DNA of 64,000 nt from JAEUMY01 sp033764435 (GCA_033764435.1 JANRIX010000048.1:62001-126000), one strand, 5' to 3'. Shown: positions 24,984-33,175, numbered from the stretch's first letter. Notes: a model not told the origin generated them from the sequence alone. A program made the numbers and translations.

Positions 24984-26423
24984 ATGGAGCTCGTACAACA
25001 ATTCAAGGCACCGCGGAAGTCTCTCGGTGACATCGACGCAGAAGCCACTGCAACGCTGATCGCGGCGGCGGCCGACGTCGCACTGGTCATCGACCGGGAA
25101 GGCATCATTCGCGACGTTGCCTTCGGCAGCAATGATCTGGCGCTGGAGGGCTACAGCGAATGGCTGGGCCAGTCATGGCTCGAAACCGTGACCGTCGAGA
25201 GCCGTACCAAGATCGACATGCTCTTGCGCGAGGCTGGCAAGCAGGCCATCTCCAAGCCGAGGCAGCTGAATCATCCGTCCACGCGCGGCACGGCCGATGT
25301 GCCGGTGTTGTATTCCGTGGTCCAGATTGGCCAGGAAGGCCGGGTGGTCGCGCTGGGACGAGACCTGCGCAAGATGGCAGCGCTGCAGCAGCGCCTGCTG
25401 GATGCGCAGCAGTCCATCGAGCGCGAGTATCAGCGCCTCCGCCAGGCCGAGACGCGCTACCGGTTGCTCTTCCATATGGCGTCGGAGGCAGTTCTCATCC
25501 TCGACGCGGATTCGCAGAAGGTGATGGAAGCCAACCCGGCCGCCGGCAAGCTCATGGGTGCGGCGGCGCGTCAGCTCATTGGCCGCATCTTCCCGGAAGG
25601 ACTCGACAAGGGCAGCGCCCAGCAGGTGCAGGGGATGCTGAACACTGTGCGGGCCGCAGGCCGTGCCGACGACATGCCGGTGCTGTCCGCGGACGGCACG
25701 CGCGAGTACCTGATCTCGGCTTCGCTCTTCCGTCAGGACAACGCGAGCTATTTCCTGGTACGGCTGTCGGCGCTCCGCGGGGAGCCCGGTGCCGCCACCG
25801 TGCCCAAGCTGAAGTCGAAACTGCTTGAAGTGGTCGAAATGCTGCCTGACGGCTTTGTGGTGGTGAATCCTGCCGGCGAAATTCTCACGGCGAATCGGGC
25901 ATTTTTGGATTTTGTCCAGCTCACCTCCGAGGAGCAGGTGCGTGGAGAGCACCTCGAACGCTGGTTCGGCCGGGCCAATGTCGAACTGGACGTCGTCATG
26001 AACAACCTCCGTGCGAACGGCTCCTTGCGCATGTTCCCGACGGTGTTGCGCGGAGAATTCGAATCGGTGGTCGAGGTGGAAGTTGCGGCCGTGTCCGTTC
26101 CCTCCGGCGATACACCGTGCTTTGGCTTCACGTTCCGCCCCGCCAGCAACAGCGAGTCGGCCAAGCCTGCTGGTGCACCCCACCTGCCGAAGTCGATTGC
26201 CCAGCTTTCCGAGCTGGTCGGCAGGGTGCCGCTCAAGGATCTGGTGCAGGAAACCACGGATGTCATCGAGCGCATGTGCATCGAAGCGGCGCTTGAGCTC
26301 ACGGGCGACAACCGCGCATCGGCAGCCGAGATGCTCGGGCTGAGTCGACAGAGCCTGTACGTGAAGCTTCGCCGCCACGGTCTTGGCGACCTGAATTCCG
26401 AAGGTGACACGCCCGAATCCTGA
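24984..26423 (+). CDS. ppsR: PpsR/CrtJ, PAS-domain repressor of photosynthesis genes
   Basis: A 479-residue regulator with three PAS-like regions (about residues 15-130, 150-270 and 280-390), a coiled-coil-like Q linker (QQRLLDAQQSIEREYQRLRQ) and a C-terminal Fis-type helix-turn-helix (LTGDNRASAAEMLGLSRQSLYVKLRRHG). It represses bch, crt and puc genes in air by binding TGT-N12-ACA. A Cys at residue 432 lies at the helix-turn-helix, as in other PpsR proteins. I use ATG 24984; a TTG nine bases upstream could also start it. Confidence 0.94.
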   Translation: MELVQQFKAPRKSLGDIDAEATATLIAAAADVALVIDREGIIRDVAFGSNDLALEGYSEWLGQSWLETVTVESRTKIDMLLREAGKQAISKPRQLNHPSTRGTADVPVLYSVVQIGQEGRVVALGRDLRKMAALQQRLLDAQQSIEREYQRLRQAETRYRLLFHMASEAVLILDADSQKVMEANPAAGKLMGAAARQLIGRIFPEGLDKGSAQQVQGMLNTVRAAGRADDMPVLSADGTREYLISASLFRQDNASYFLVRLSALRGEPGAATVPKLKSKLLEVVEMLPDGFVVVNPAGEILTANRAFLDFVQLTSEEQVRGEHLERWFGRANVELDVVMNNLRANGSLRMFPTVLRGEFESVVEVEVAAVSVPSGDTPCFGFTFRPASNSESAKPAGAPHLPKSIAQLSELVGRVPLKDLVQETTDVIERMCIEAALELTGDNRASAAEMLGLSRQSLYVKLRRHGLGDLNSEGDTPES

Positions 26424-26517
26424 GGGAATTCAGCGGCTTCAAGCTCGCCGCAATTCTAATCCGGGATTGTTGCGCCGCAGCATCGAAAAGCAAGCGGCAC
26501 AAAGATGTAAATTAAAA

Positions 26518-26546
26518 TTGACAGTAGTAGATGTCAGGCATATTGT
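26518..26546 (+). promoter_or_regulatory. Candidate promoter of bchG with embedded TGACA-N8-TGTCA repeat
   Basis: TTGACA (26518-26523), a 17-base spacer and TATTGT (26541-26546) form a strong-looking sigma-70 promoter. It ends only six bases before the bchG ATG, so the transcript would be almost leaderless. The spacer contains an everted repeat TGACA-N8-TGTCA (26519-26536), similar to the one near crtE. Confidence 0.5.
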
Positions 26547-26552
26547 CAGCGC

Positions 26553-27506
26553 ATGCCTGCCTCTCTACCGCCCGCCATAACGCAATCTGATACGCCCGCT
26601 GCTGCCAGCGCTGCGCATCAAAGACCTCAGCTCTCCGCCGTCCTCGAGCTGCTGAAGCCGATCACCTGGTTTCCGCCCATGTGGGCATTCCTGTGTGGTG
26701 CCATTTCATCGGGTCAGTCGCTGACCCGGGACTGGTTGCTGGTCATTGCGGGCATCATCCTCGCCGGGCCGCTGGTGTGCGCCATGAGTCAGGCGGTGAA
26801 CGACTGGTTTGACCGCGACGTCGATGCCATCAATGAGCCGCATCGACCGATTCCGTCCGGACGCATGCCCGGGCAGTGGGGACTGTATGTCGCCTGGGCC
26901 TGGACCGTGCTTTCGCTGCTCTGGGCGGCGGCGCTGGGCCAGTGGGTGCTCGGTGCAACCGTCGTCGGACTGGCTTTTGCGTGGGCCTACAGCGCGCCGC
27001 CGCTCCGACTCAAATTGAACGGCTGGTGGGGCAACACCGCCGTCGCCGTCTGTTATGAAGGTCTGCCATGGATCACCGGGGCGGCCGTCCTTGCAGCGGG
27101 CGAGTTCCCGGCCTGGCCGCTGATCGCCGCCGCCAGCCTCTACAGCTTGGGCGCGCACGGCATCATGACCCTGAACGACTTCAAGGCCATTGAAGGTGAC
27201 CGGCGAATGGGTGTTCGCTCTCTGCCGGTGCAACTGGGCGTCATGGGCGCGGCCCGGACGGCTTGGGGCGTGATGGCCGTTGCCCAATTTGCGGTGGTTG
27301 GTCTCCTGCTCTGGCTGGATCGTCCGATCCAGGCTGCGGTGGTGATGGGCCTCATCATCGGTCAGGCCGTGCTCGCGAGGCGCTTTCTTGCAGATCCGGT
27401 TGCGAAGGCGACGTGGTTCAGCGCGCTGGCCGTCGCGTTGTATGTGTCGGGAATGATGGTGACCGCGTTCGCGCTGGCGTCGCTCAATCGTGGAGGTGCG
27501 CTATGA
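26553..27506 (+). CDS. bchG: Bacteriochlorophyll synthase (esterifying prenyltransferase)
   Basis: A 317-residue UbiA-family membrane enzyme with about eight helices. The prenyl-diphosphate/Mg motif is in NDWFDRDVDAINEPHRPIPSGRM, and the second motif in LNDFKAIEGDRRMGVRSLPVQLG. It attaches geranylgeranyl or phytyl diphosphate to bacteriochlorophyllide a. The stop overlaps the next gene's ATG. The assigned ATG lies almost on the predicted transcription start, so the real start could be leaderless; no better internal start is visible before the first helix. Confidence 0.95.
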   Translation: MPASLPPAITQSDTPAAASAAHQRPQLSAVLELLKPITWFPPMWAFLCGAISSGQSLTRDWLLVIAGIILAGPLVCAMSQAVNDWFDRDVDAINEPHRPIPSGRMPGQWGLYVAWAWTVLSLLWAAALGQWVLGATVVGLAFAWAYSAPPLRLKLNGWWGNTAVAVCYEGLPWITGAAVLAAGEFPAWPLIAAASLYSLGAHGIMTLNDFKAIEGDRRMGVRSLPVQLGVMGAARTAWGVMAVAQFAVVGLLLWLDRPIQAAVVMGLIIGQAVLARRFLADPVAKATWFSALAVALYVSGMMVTAFALASLNRGGAL

Positions 27507-28855
27507 ACAACACGCTTGGCTGGGGCGGCATCGTGCGTCTGGGCTTGGTGCAGACGTCTCTCGGCGCGATTGTGGTGCTGACCACGTCGACCATGAACCG
27601 GGTGATGGTGGTGGAACTCGCGTTGCCGGCGATGCTGCCGGGTGCGCTGGTGGCGCTGCACTATGCCGTGCAGATCCTGCGACCGCGCCTGGGTCACGGC
27701 TCGGATGTGGGTGGGCGGCGTACGCCGTGGATCATCGGTGGCATGCTGGTGCTGGCGCTGGGCGGTATCGGTGCTGCCATGGCCACTTCGGTCATGGCGA
27801 CCGACGCGATCCTGGGCACGGCGCTCGCTGTTATTGCGTTCTGTGCCATTGGTCTGGGCGTCGGCGCGGCCGGTACCTCATTGCTGGTGTTGCTGGCCAA
27901 GCGGGTGGAACCGACTCGGCGAGCGGCGGCGGCCACGATTGTCTGGGTGATGATGATCATGGGTTTCATTATCACGGCCGGCGTCGGCGGCCATTTTCTC
28001 GATCCATTCACCCCTGCACGCCTGATCCTTGTGACGAGCGTGGTGGGCGCCATCGCCGTCGTGGTGACCCTGCTTGCTGTATGGGGCGTCGAATCAGGAC
28101 CGCAGACCGTTACGCAGAAACCTGATTCCGCTCCCGCCAAAACCGACTTCCGGGCCGCACTGGCAGAAGTCTGGGCCGAGCCGGAAGCTCGCCGCTTCAC
28201 TGTATTCGTTTTCCTTTCGATGCTGGCGTACAGCATGCAGGACCTGATTCTTGAGCCTTATGCCGGCGCAGTCTTCGGTTTCACGCCGGGACAATCCACG
28301 CAACTTGCCGGGGTGCAGCATGGCGGTGTGCTGGCCGGCATGATCAGCGTGGCCGTGATCGCCACCTCTGCAGGCAAGCACTGGCTGGGTTCGCTGCGCT
28401 ATTGGATCGTGGCGGGCTGCATAGGCTCCGCAATGTCACTGCTGTTGCTGGCCATGGCCGGCCAGGTTGGCGCCGGCTGGCCGCTCAAGGCCACGGTGTT
28501 CGCGCTCGGCTTCACCAATGGCGCATTCGCTGCCGCCGCCATCGCCTCGATGATGGCGCTCGCGGGTGCGGGCACGCCGGGGCGCGAGGGCGTGCGCATG
28601 GGGCTCTGGGGCGCGGCGCAGGCCATCGCCTTCGGCGCAGGCGGTTTCGTCGGCACGGTGGGATGTGATGTCGCGCGGGTCTGGATACAGCGCGAGGCCG
28701 ATGCCTACGGCTTGGTTTTCACCATCGAAGCGGCCATGTTCGTGGCCGCCGCGCTACTGGCAATGCGCATGGCCCAGGGGCACATGCGCATGCCTTCATT
28801 TACGCGAATATTCGCTGCGCAGCAGCTGGGCGCAGGACACAGCCAGGGAGACTGA
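27503..28855 (+). CDS. PucC/LhaA-family transporter-like protein between bchG and bchP
   Basis: A 450-residue, 12-helix protein of the PucC/LhaA family, corresponding to the gene called bch2 or orf428 in other purple bacteria. The start NNTLGWGGIVRLGLVQTSLGAIVVLTTSTMNRVMVVELALPAMLPG and the LRPRLGHGSDVGGRRTPWI loop parallel LhaA at 13379. Its place in the bchG-bchP operon suggests a role in bacteriochlorophyll delivery; the substrate is not established. The C-terminal FTRIFAAQQLG is encoded over a palindrome copy. Confidence 0.9.
   Translation: MNNTLGWGGIVRLGLVQTSLGAIVVLTTSTMNRVMVVELALPAMLPGALVALHYAVQILRPRLGHGSDVGGRRTPWIIGGMLVLALGGIGAAMATSVMATDAILGTALAVIAFCAIGLGVGAAGTSLLVLLAKRVEPTRRAAAATIVWVMMIMGFIITAGVGGHFLDPFTPARLILVTSVVGAIAVVVTLLAVWGVESGPQTVTQKPDSAPAKTDFRAALAEVWAEPEARRFTVFVFLSMLAYSMQDLILEPYAGAVFGFTPGQSTQLAGVQHGGVLAGMISVAVIATSAGKHWLGSLRYWIVAGCIGSAMSLLLLAMAGQVGAGWPLKATVFALGFTNGAFAAAAIASMMALAGAGTPGREGVRMGLWGAAQAIAFGAGGFVGTVGCDVARVWIQREADAYGLVFTIEAAMFVAAALLAMRMAQGHMRMPSFTRIFAAQQLGAGHSQGD
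28804..28815. repeat. GCGAATATTCGC palindrome, copy 12
   Basis: Exact 12-mer at the 3' end of the pucC-like gene, read as RIFA. Confidence 0.95.
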
Positions 28856-28856
28856 G

Positions 28857-30059
28857 ATGACGACGCCGACCTACGATGTGGTGGTGGTAGGCGGCGGACC
28901 CGCCGGTGCCACGGCCGCCCATGATCTTGTCCGCCGCGGACGCAGCGTTCTGCTGCTCGATCGTGCTGGCCGGGTGAAGCCTTGCGGCGGTGCCGTGCCC
29001 CCGAAGCTGCTGCAGGAATTCGAAGTGGATGAGTCCATCCTGGTCGCACGGGTTCGTGCGGCACGCATTGTTTCGCCGACACAGCGTCAGGTGGACATGC
29101 CCATCGACGGCGGCTACGTGGGCATGGTGGACCGCGAAGTCTTCGACGAGTGGTTGCGGGTGCGCGCCGCCGATGCCGGCTGCGAGCGCGCTGCGGGCAG
29201 TTTCATTCGTCTCGATCGGGACCGGGATGGCGTGAGCCGTCTGCATTACAAAACGGGCAGCGGCGACAAGGCCGTCACCAGCAGCGTCCGCGCTCGCGCG
29301 GTGATTGGCGCGGATGGCGCGGCGTCCGAGGTGGCCAAGCAGTGCCTGCCGGATTGCGAACCGACTTACGTCTACGCCTATCACGAGATCATTCGTTCGC
29401 CGCAGCCGGCGGCAGCGAATGCGGATGGCGCGTTCGACGCGCATCGCTGTGACATTTACTACCAGAGCCCACTCTCACCAGACTTCTACGGCTGGGTCTT
29501 CCCGCATGGCGATACCACCAGCGTGGGCACGGGCACCGCATCACGGGGTTTTTCGATCCGTCGCGCGGTCGGACTGCTGCGCGAACGCGCCGGACTCACC
29601 GGCGCCGAGACCTTGAGGCGCGAAGGCGCACCCATTCCAATGAAGCCGTTGGCCCGATGGGATAACGGTCGGGACGTGGTTCTCGCCGGCGATGCCGCAG
29701 GCGTGGTGGCGCCGGCCTCCGGTGAAGGCATTTACTACGCGATGACCGGTGGCCGTCTGGCGGCCGATGCCGTCGAGGCGTTCCTGGCGACGGGCAAGGC
29801 GTCGGCACTGGCCCAGGCCCGTGTCCGGTTCATGAAGGCGCATGGCAAGGTGTTCTGGATTCTCGGCATCATGCAGCGCTTCTGGTACAGCAGCGACAAT
29901 CGCCGCGAGCGTTTCGTGACCATGTGCGGCGACAAGGACGTGCAGCGCCTGACCTGGGAAGCTTATCTGCACAAGCGGCTGGTGCGCGCAGCGCCCATGG
30001 CGCACTTGCGAATATTCGCGAAGGACATGGCCCATCTGCTTGGGCTGGTACGTGCCTGA
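28857..30059 (+). CDS. bchP: Geranylgeranyl (bacterio)chlorophyll reductase
   Basis: A 400-residue flavoprotein. The FAD-binding GGGPAGATAAHDLVRRG begins near residue 12, followed by KPCGGAVPPKLL, and the second FAD motif GDAAGVVAPASGEGIYYAM lies near residue 285. BchP reduces the geranylgeranyl tail to phytyl. The ATG is two bases behind the stop of the upstream gene. The longer upstream frame is a shadow. LRIFAKD near the C-terminus is a palindrome copy. Confidence 0.95.
   Translation: MTTPTYDVVVVGGGPAGATAAHDLVRRGRSVLLLDRAGRVKPCGGAVPPKLLQEFEVDESILVARVRAARIVSPTQRQVDMPIDGGYVGMVDREVFDEWLRVRAADAGCERAAGSFIRLDRDRDGVSRLHYKTGSGDKAVTSSVRARAVIGADGAASEVAKQCLPDCEPTYVYAYHEIIRSPQPAAANADGAFDAHRCDIYYQSPLSPDFYGWVFPHGDTTSVGTGTASRGFSIRRAVGLLRERAGLTGAETLRREGAPIPMKPLARWDNGRDVVLAGDAAGVVAPASGEGIYYAMTGGRLAADAVEAFLATGKASALAQARVRFMKAHGKVFWILGIMQRFWYSSDNRRERFVTMCGDKDVQRLTWEAYLHKRLVRAAPMAHLRIFAKDMAHLLGLVRA
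30008..30019. repeat. GCGAATATTCGC palindrome, copy 13
   Basis: Exact 12-mer near the 3' end of bchP, read as RIFA. Confidence 0.95.
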
Positions 30060-30086
30060 GTTCCGGGTCAGATCGCTGAGCCGGCC

Positions 30087-30353
30087 ATGACGGTCGACGC
30101 CGTCATCGTCGGCTGGCTGCTGAATGCGATCCTGATCCTGGTGGTGGTGGAAGCGGCAGCCCTGATCATCTGGCACAGGCGGACAGGTGCCGGTCTGCCG
30201 CCAAGCAAGCTCATCCCGAATCTCGCCGCAGGCTTTCTGCTGATGCTGTCGGCGCGACTTGCGGTGTGCGAGGCATACCTTGCGATGCTGGCCACGCTGG
30301 CGCTATCCCTGGTGGCGCATCTCTGGGACCTGCGTATCCGTTGGCACCGATAG
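30087..30353 (+). CDS. Small two- to three-helix membrane protein downstream of bchP
   Basis: An 88-residue hydrophobic protein: helix 1 at about residues 5-28 (VGWLLNAILILVVVEAAALIIW), a short polar loop with Pro-rich GLPPSKLIPN, then one or two helices (LAAGFLLMLSARLAVC and LAMLATLALSLVAHL) and a basic end. I do not recognise a named family. It lies 27 bases behind bchP on the same strand, so it is probably the last gene of the bchG operon and may serve pigment membrane assembly, which is inference from position. Confidence 0.6.
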   Translation: MTVDAVIVGWLLNAILILVVVEAAALIIWHRRTGAGLPPSKLIPNLAAGFLLMLSARLAVCEAYLAMLATLALSLVAHLWDLRIRWHR

Positions 30354-30395
30354 CCAGCAGCAAAGCCTCCGACCCACCGGCCGTCCGCGCCAATG

Positions 30396-30422
30396 AAAAA
30401 GGCCCAGTCGAAACTGGGCCTT
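30396..30422 (-). terminator. Rho-independent terminator behind tRNA-Asn
   Basis: AAGGCCCAGT, loop CGAA, ACTGGGCCTT forms a 10-bp stem at 30399-30422. On the minus strand it is followed by TTTTT, so it ends the tRNA-Asn transcript. It may also stop transcription from the bchP side, although there is no T-run in that direction. Confidence 0.85.
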
Positions 30423-30430
30423 ATCGAATT

Positions 30431-30506
30431 TGGCTCCCCGACCTGGGCTCGAACCAGGGACCTGCGGATTAACAGTCCGTCGCTCTACCGACTGAGCTAT
30501 CGGGGA
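30431..30506 (-). tRNA. tRNA-Asn (anticodon GTT)
   Basis: A 76-base cloverleaf including an encoded CCA. The acceptor TCCCCGA pairs with TCGGGGA. The anticodon loop reads CTGTTAA, giving GTT, and the T-arm has GGTTCGAGCC. A terminator follows directly. Confidence 0.97.
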
Positions 30507-30577
30507 ATGGAGCAGCAAAGCCCGAGATTATAGCGGCAGTCGAAATTCCGGTCAATTTGCCCACCTAGAAAACTTCT

Positions 30578-32521
30578 TCAGCGTTGCAGGTCCAGCCGAC
30601 TTCCTGACGCGGTGTCTTCGCCGGTTGGCCTGAGTAGCGCATTCTGAATCTTCGCCCGTGCCTGCATGAATGGTGTGGTGGTGGCAGCCTGCCCGAGATA
30701 CGCATCCAGGTCCACATGCTCCGAACGAAGCCGGGTCACAAGGGCAATAAAAAGTTCTGCTAATTGCGGATCGAACTGTGTGCCGCTCTGGCGGGCGATT
30801 TCAGCAACGGCCTGTTCGAAAGGCCAAGCCTCCTTGTAGGGACGTTTATGGGTCAACGCGTCGAACACATCGGCGAGGGAGGTGATACGTGCCGAAATCG
30901 GAATCGCCGCGCCAGAAAGACTGGCGGGATAACCCGTTCCATTCCACCACTCATGGTGATTGCGCGCAATTTCCTCGGCCATCTGGACGTGTGGGGTGTC
31001 GCTCTTGGACAGCAGCTCCGCTCCGATGACCGGATGGGCGCGCATAACCTGAAGTTCGGCATCATTGAGCTTGCCTGGCTTGAGCAGCACGGCATCCGGA
31101 ACACCAATTTTGCCAATATCATGCAGACGCGCAGCAAGATCGATCATGAAACAGGTTTCTTCGTCGCAACCGAACTCATGCGCCAGCAATGAAGCGAGCT
31201 TGCCCACGCGATAGGAATGTTCACCCGTGGAGTCGTCACGCAACTCAGCCGTGACGGCCATGCGTTCGAGCATTTCGATCCGCGAGCGAAACAGATCCCG
31301 GCGGGCCTTGTCTTTTTCAGCAATCGCCAGTTCTGTTTCCGCTTCCTTCTTGATCAACTCCTTTTGCGTGACCTGCTCGCGAAGTTGCGCCTCGCGCTTT
31401 GCAAATGTCCTGGAACCAACAGGGTCATCGACGAGCCCGCGCTCCAGGCGCTTCAGATAAATGGAGTTGTGGCGGAGGGCGTTGTCCTGCTGCACCGTAC
31501 GCGTGTGATTCATAAGCTCGCGCAAATACGAGAGCGCTTTCTCGGGCTGGCCAATCATCTCGTAGGCTTTGACCATGGCGATCAGCGCATCGCGCAGCAT
31601 TGCACGCAACAGTCGGGCCTTTTCAAGGGTAGCCGACAGGCGAGACAAACCAACGTCTATCCTGCCGGACTGCACTTCGGTCAGTCCCTCGACAATCGAT
31701 GTGACGATCTCGGCCCGCTCTGACTTTGACCTGGTCGCATAGCTGCGCGCGATCTCGCAGCGCTCACGTGCCTTATCAACACTGTCGACTTCAAGCAGCA
31801 GGCGCGCATAGTGGTTTTCGCAAAGCACTCTGGAAAGCAACTCACTTGAGTTCCGCGGCTCCGGGCTTTCTGCGATAGATTTTTCAGCCGCATCCAGGCC
31901 GCGTTTGAAATCCTCGAGATGCAACGAGCACAGCGCAATGTTCGACAGCGCGGTAGGGCGGTGGCGTTTGAGGGCCGAATTAGCTTCAGTCATCTTTAAG
32001 GCACGCTCATTGCACGCCATCGCATCCTGGTACTGCGCTGCGTAGAAAAGAGCCACGCCCAGGTTATTCCAGGTTGCGCATTCTGCATCCTCATCCCGAA
32101 GCGATCTGGAGAGGTCCAGCGCCTCCGCGTAGCACTCGATAGCGCGTGCGATGCTGCCGCTGTCGGCACTCAAAATACCTAATACATTCAACGCCCTACG
32201 AAGCAAGCCCCGGTCTGCTGTCAAGCGCGCCAAGCGAACTGCGTCCGAGGCGGGATCAATCGCACTGAATGGTTGCCCGGTGATGTAGAAAAACTGGCAC
32301 GCCACGAGAAGGCACTTGCAGCGTTCTTCCGCAAACTGCTCGGAATCCACCTCCCCCAATTCGCGGATGAGCTGGGTGAAGAACTCGGTGTTGGCGACGT
32401 TTCCAGCCGCAAGTTTTTCGTTTGCCTCAGCCAGAAGCGCTGCGTAAACCTGGTCCGTCTCCGTTCTCCCTGCAGGCTGGACGGAGCGCATAAGTAGGTG
32501 GAAGCGGCTAAGTGCAGTCAT
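30578..32521 (-). CDS. TPR-repeat protein with C-terminal HD-GYP (cyclic-di-GMP phosphodiesterase) domain
   Basis: A 647-residue soluble protein with no signal peptide or membrane helix. Residues from about 30 to 360 are all-helical with TPR-like repeats (for example CATWNNLGVALFYAAQYQDAMACNERALKM and SNIALCSLHLEDFKRGLDAAEKSI). A coiled coil follows (REAQLREQVTQKELIKKEAETE). The C-terminal HD-GYP domain has HDIGKIG, the HHEWWNGTGYP core and DVFDALTHKRPYK, so catalysis looks intact. Such domains hydrolyse cyclic-di-GMP. It is divergent from four short peptide genes; TPR domains bind short peptides in Gram-positive receptors such as Rap and PlcR, so a peptide-sensing role is possible but is inference. 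Confidence 0.88.
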   Translation of the reverse strand: MTALSRFHLLMRSVQPAGRTETDQVYAALLAEANEKLAAGNVANTEFFTQLIRELGEVDSEQFAEERCKCLLVACQFFYITGQPFSAIDPASDAVRLARLTADRGLLRRALNVLGILSADSGSIARAIECYAEALDLSRSLRDEDAECATWNNLGVALFYAAQYQDAMACNERALKMTEANSALKRHRPTALSNIALCSLHLEDFKRGLDAAEKSIAESPEPRNSSELLSRVLCENHYARLLLEVDSVDKARERCEIARSYATRSKSERAEIVTSIVEGLTEVQSGRIDVGLSRLSATLEKARLLRAMLRDALIAMVKAYEMIGQPEKALSYLRELMNHTRTVQQDNALRHNSIYLKRLERGLVDDPVGSRTFAKREAQLREQVTQKELIKKEAETELAIAEKDKARRDLFRSRIEMLERMAVTAELRDDSTGEHSYRVGKLASLLAHEFGCDEETCFMIDLAARLHDIGKIGVPDAVLLKPGKLNDAELQVMRAHPVIGAELLSKSDTPHVQMAEEIARNHHEWWNGTGYPASLSGAAIPISARITSLADVFDALTHKRPYKEAWPFEQAVAEIARQSGTQFDPQLAELFIALVTRLRSEHVDLDAYLGQAATTTPFMQARAKIQNALLRPTGEDTASGSRLDLQR

Positions 32522-32533
32522 GAATTCTACTTA

Positions 32534-32562
32534 TTGACTAAGAAGGTCTACTACTTTAGTTT
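32534..32562 (+). promoter_or_regulatory. Candidate promoter of the GGGTGNVIF peptide genes
   Basis: TTGACT (32534-32539), 17 bases and TAGTTT (32557-32562) fit a sigma-70 promoter about 70 bases before the first peptide ATG. The CRP-like site lies just downstream, where it could repress this promoter. Confidence 0.35.
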
Positions 32563-32571
32563 CTGCTTGCC

Positions 32572-32587
32572 TGTGAACTATTTCACA
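32572..32587. promoter_or_regulatory. CRP/Vfr/Clp-type site TGTGA-N6-TCACA
   Basis: A perfect match to the CRP-family consensus, in the 111-bp gap between the HD-GYP gene and the peptide genes. It is centred about 58 bases upstream of the HD-GYP start, so it could act on either gene. In Xanthomonas the related Clp protein is controlled by cyclic-di-GMP. Confidence 0.6.
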
Positions 32588-32632
32588 GTTTTTCTTCATA
32601 TTCAACTTTAAGTCCACTTTTGGGAGAAAGCC

Positions 32633-32779
32633 ATGAACGAGACTCACATCGATGCCGACCTGACCACCAATGAGCTGCCCGCCGAAGCTATTGAAGCTGG
32701 CACTGAAATGTCCCTGAAGACGCTGACTGATCTTGAGCTGGCTTTCGTTGGTGGCGGAACAGGCAACGTTATTTTTTGA
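32633..32779 (+). CDS. GG-leader peptide 1, ending GGGTGNVIF
   Basis: A 48-residue peptide with an acidic leader (MNETHIDADLTTNELPAEA...) and the end LTDLELAFVGGGTGNVIF. The leader fits the double-glycine rule when cut after the third Gly: Leu at -12, Glu at -8, Leu at -7, Val at -4, Gly-Gly at -2/-1. The product would be TGNVIF. A GGGAGA ribosome site lies about seven bases before the ATG. It is the most divergent leader of the four. The adjacent C39 exporter is the likely processing enzyme. Confidence 0.88.
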   Translation: MNETHIDADLTTNELPAEAIEAGTEMSLKTLTDLELAFVGGGTGNVIF

Positions 32780-32836
32780 TAGTCGAGTTCGATCAGACAT
32801 TTCCAATCCATCCAATCCATCCGAAAGGCTCACGCA

Positions 32837-32980
32837 ATGAATATCGATCAATTTCAGATCAGCGACATCGAATTGGCGGCAACCGAATCGAACGCCCAAG
32901 ACGCAGATAGTCTCAACCGCGAACTGCAGGACGCGGAACTGCTTCTCGTTGGCGGTGGCACTGGCAACGTCATTTTCTAA
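32837..32980 (+). CDS. GG-leader peptide 2, ending GGGTGNVIF
   Basis: A 47-residue peptide (MNIDQFQISDIELAATESNAQ at the start) whose end LQDAELLLVGGGTGNVIF again has Leu -12, Glu -8, Leu -7 and Val -4 relative to a cut after the third Gly. The nine C-terminal residues are identical to peptide 1, while codons differ (GGC GGT GGC versus GGT GGC GGA), showing selection on the peptide. It is separated from peptide 1 by 57 bases. Confidence 0.88.
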   Translation: MNIDQFQISDIELAATESNAQDADSLNRELQDAELLLVGGGTGNVIF

Positions 32981-33037
32981 CGTTGTCAAGCGCCCAGACA
33001 CTTCCTATCCAACACCTAACAAATACTGGAGAACACC

Positions 33038-33175
33038 ATGGAAAATCAAATCGTTGACTTTGCGCTTGTCACGACCGAAGAAACCCAGACTGTAGAGACC
33101 TCCGAGATCGTCCGCGAGCTTGCAGAGAGCGACCTACTCGTCGTGGGTGGCGGCACCGGCAACGTCATATTCTGA
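33038..33175 (+). CDS. GG-leader peptide 3, ending GGGTGNVIF
   Basis: A 45-residue peptide starting MENQIVDFALVTTEETQT and ending LAESDLLVVGGGTGNVIF. The position -8 acid is Asp here. An ACTGGAGAACACC ribosome region precedes the ATG. It is close kin to peptide 4: same length, same MENQI start and nearly the same upstream sequence, so the two arose by recent duplication. Confidence 0.88.
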   Translation: MENQIVDFALVTTEETQTVETSEIVRELAESDLLVVGGGTGNVIF

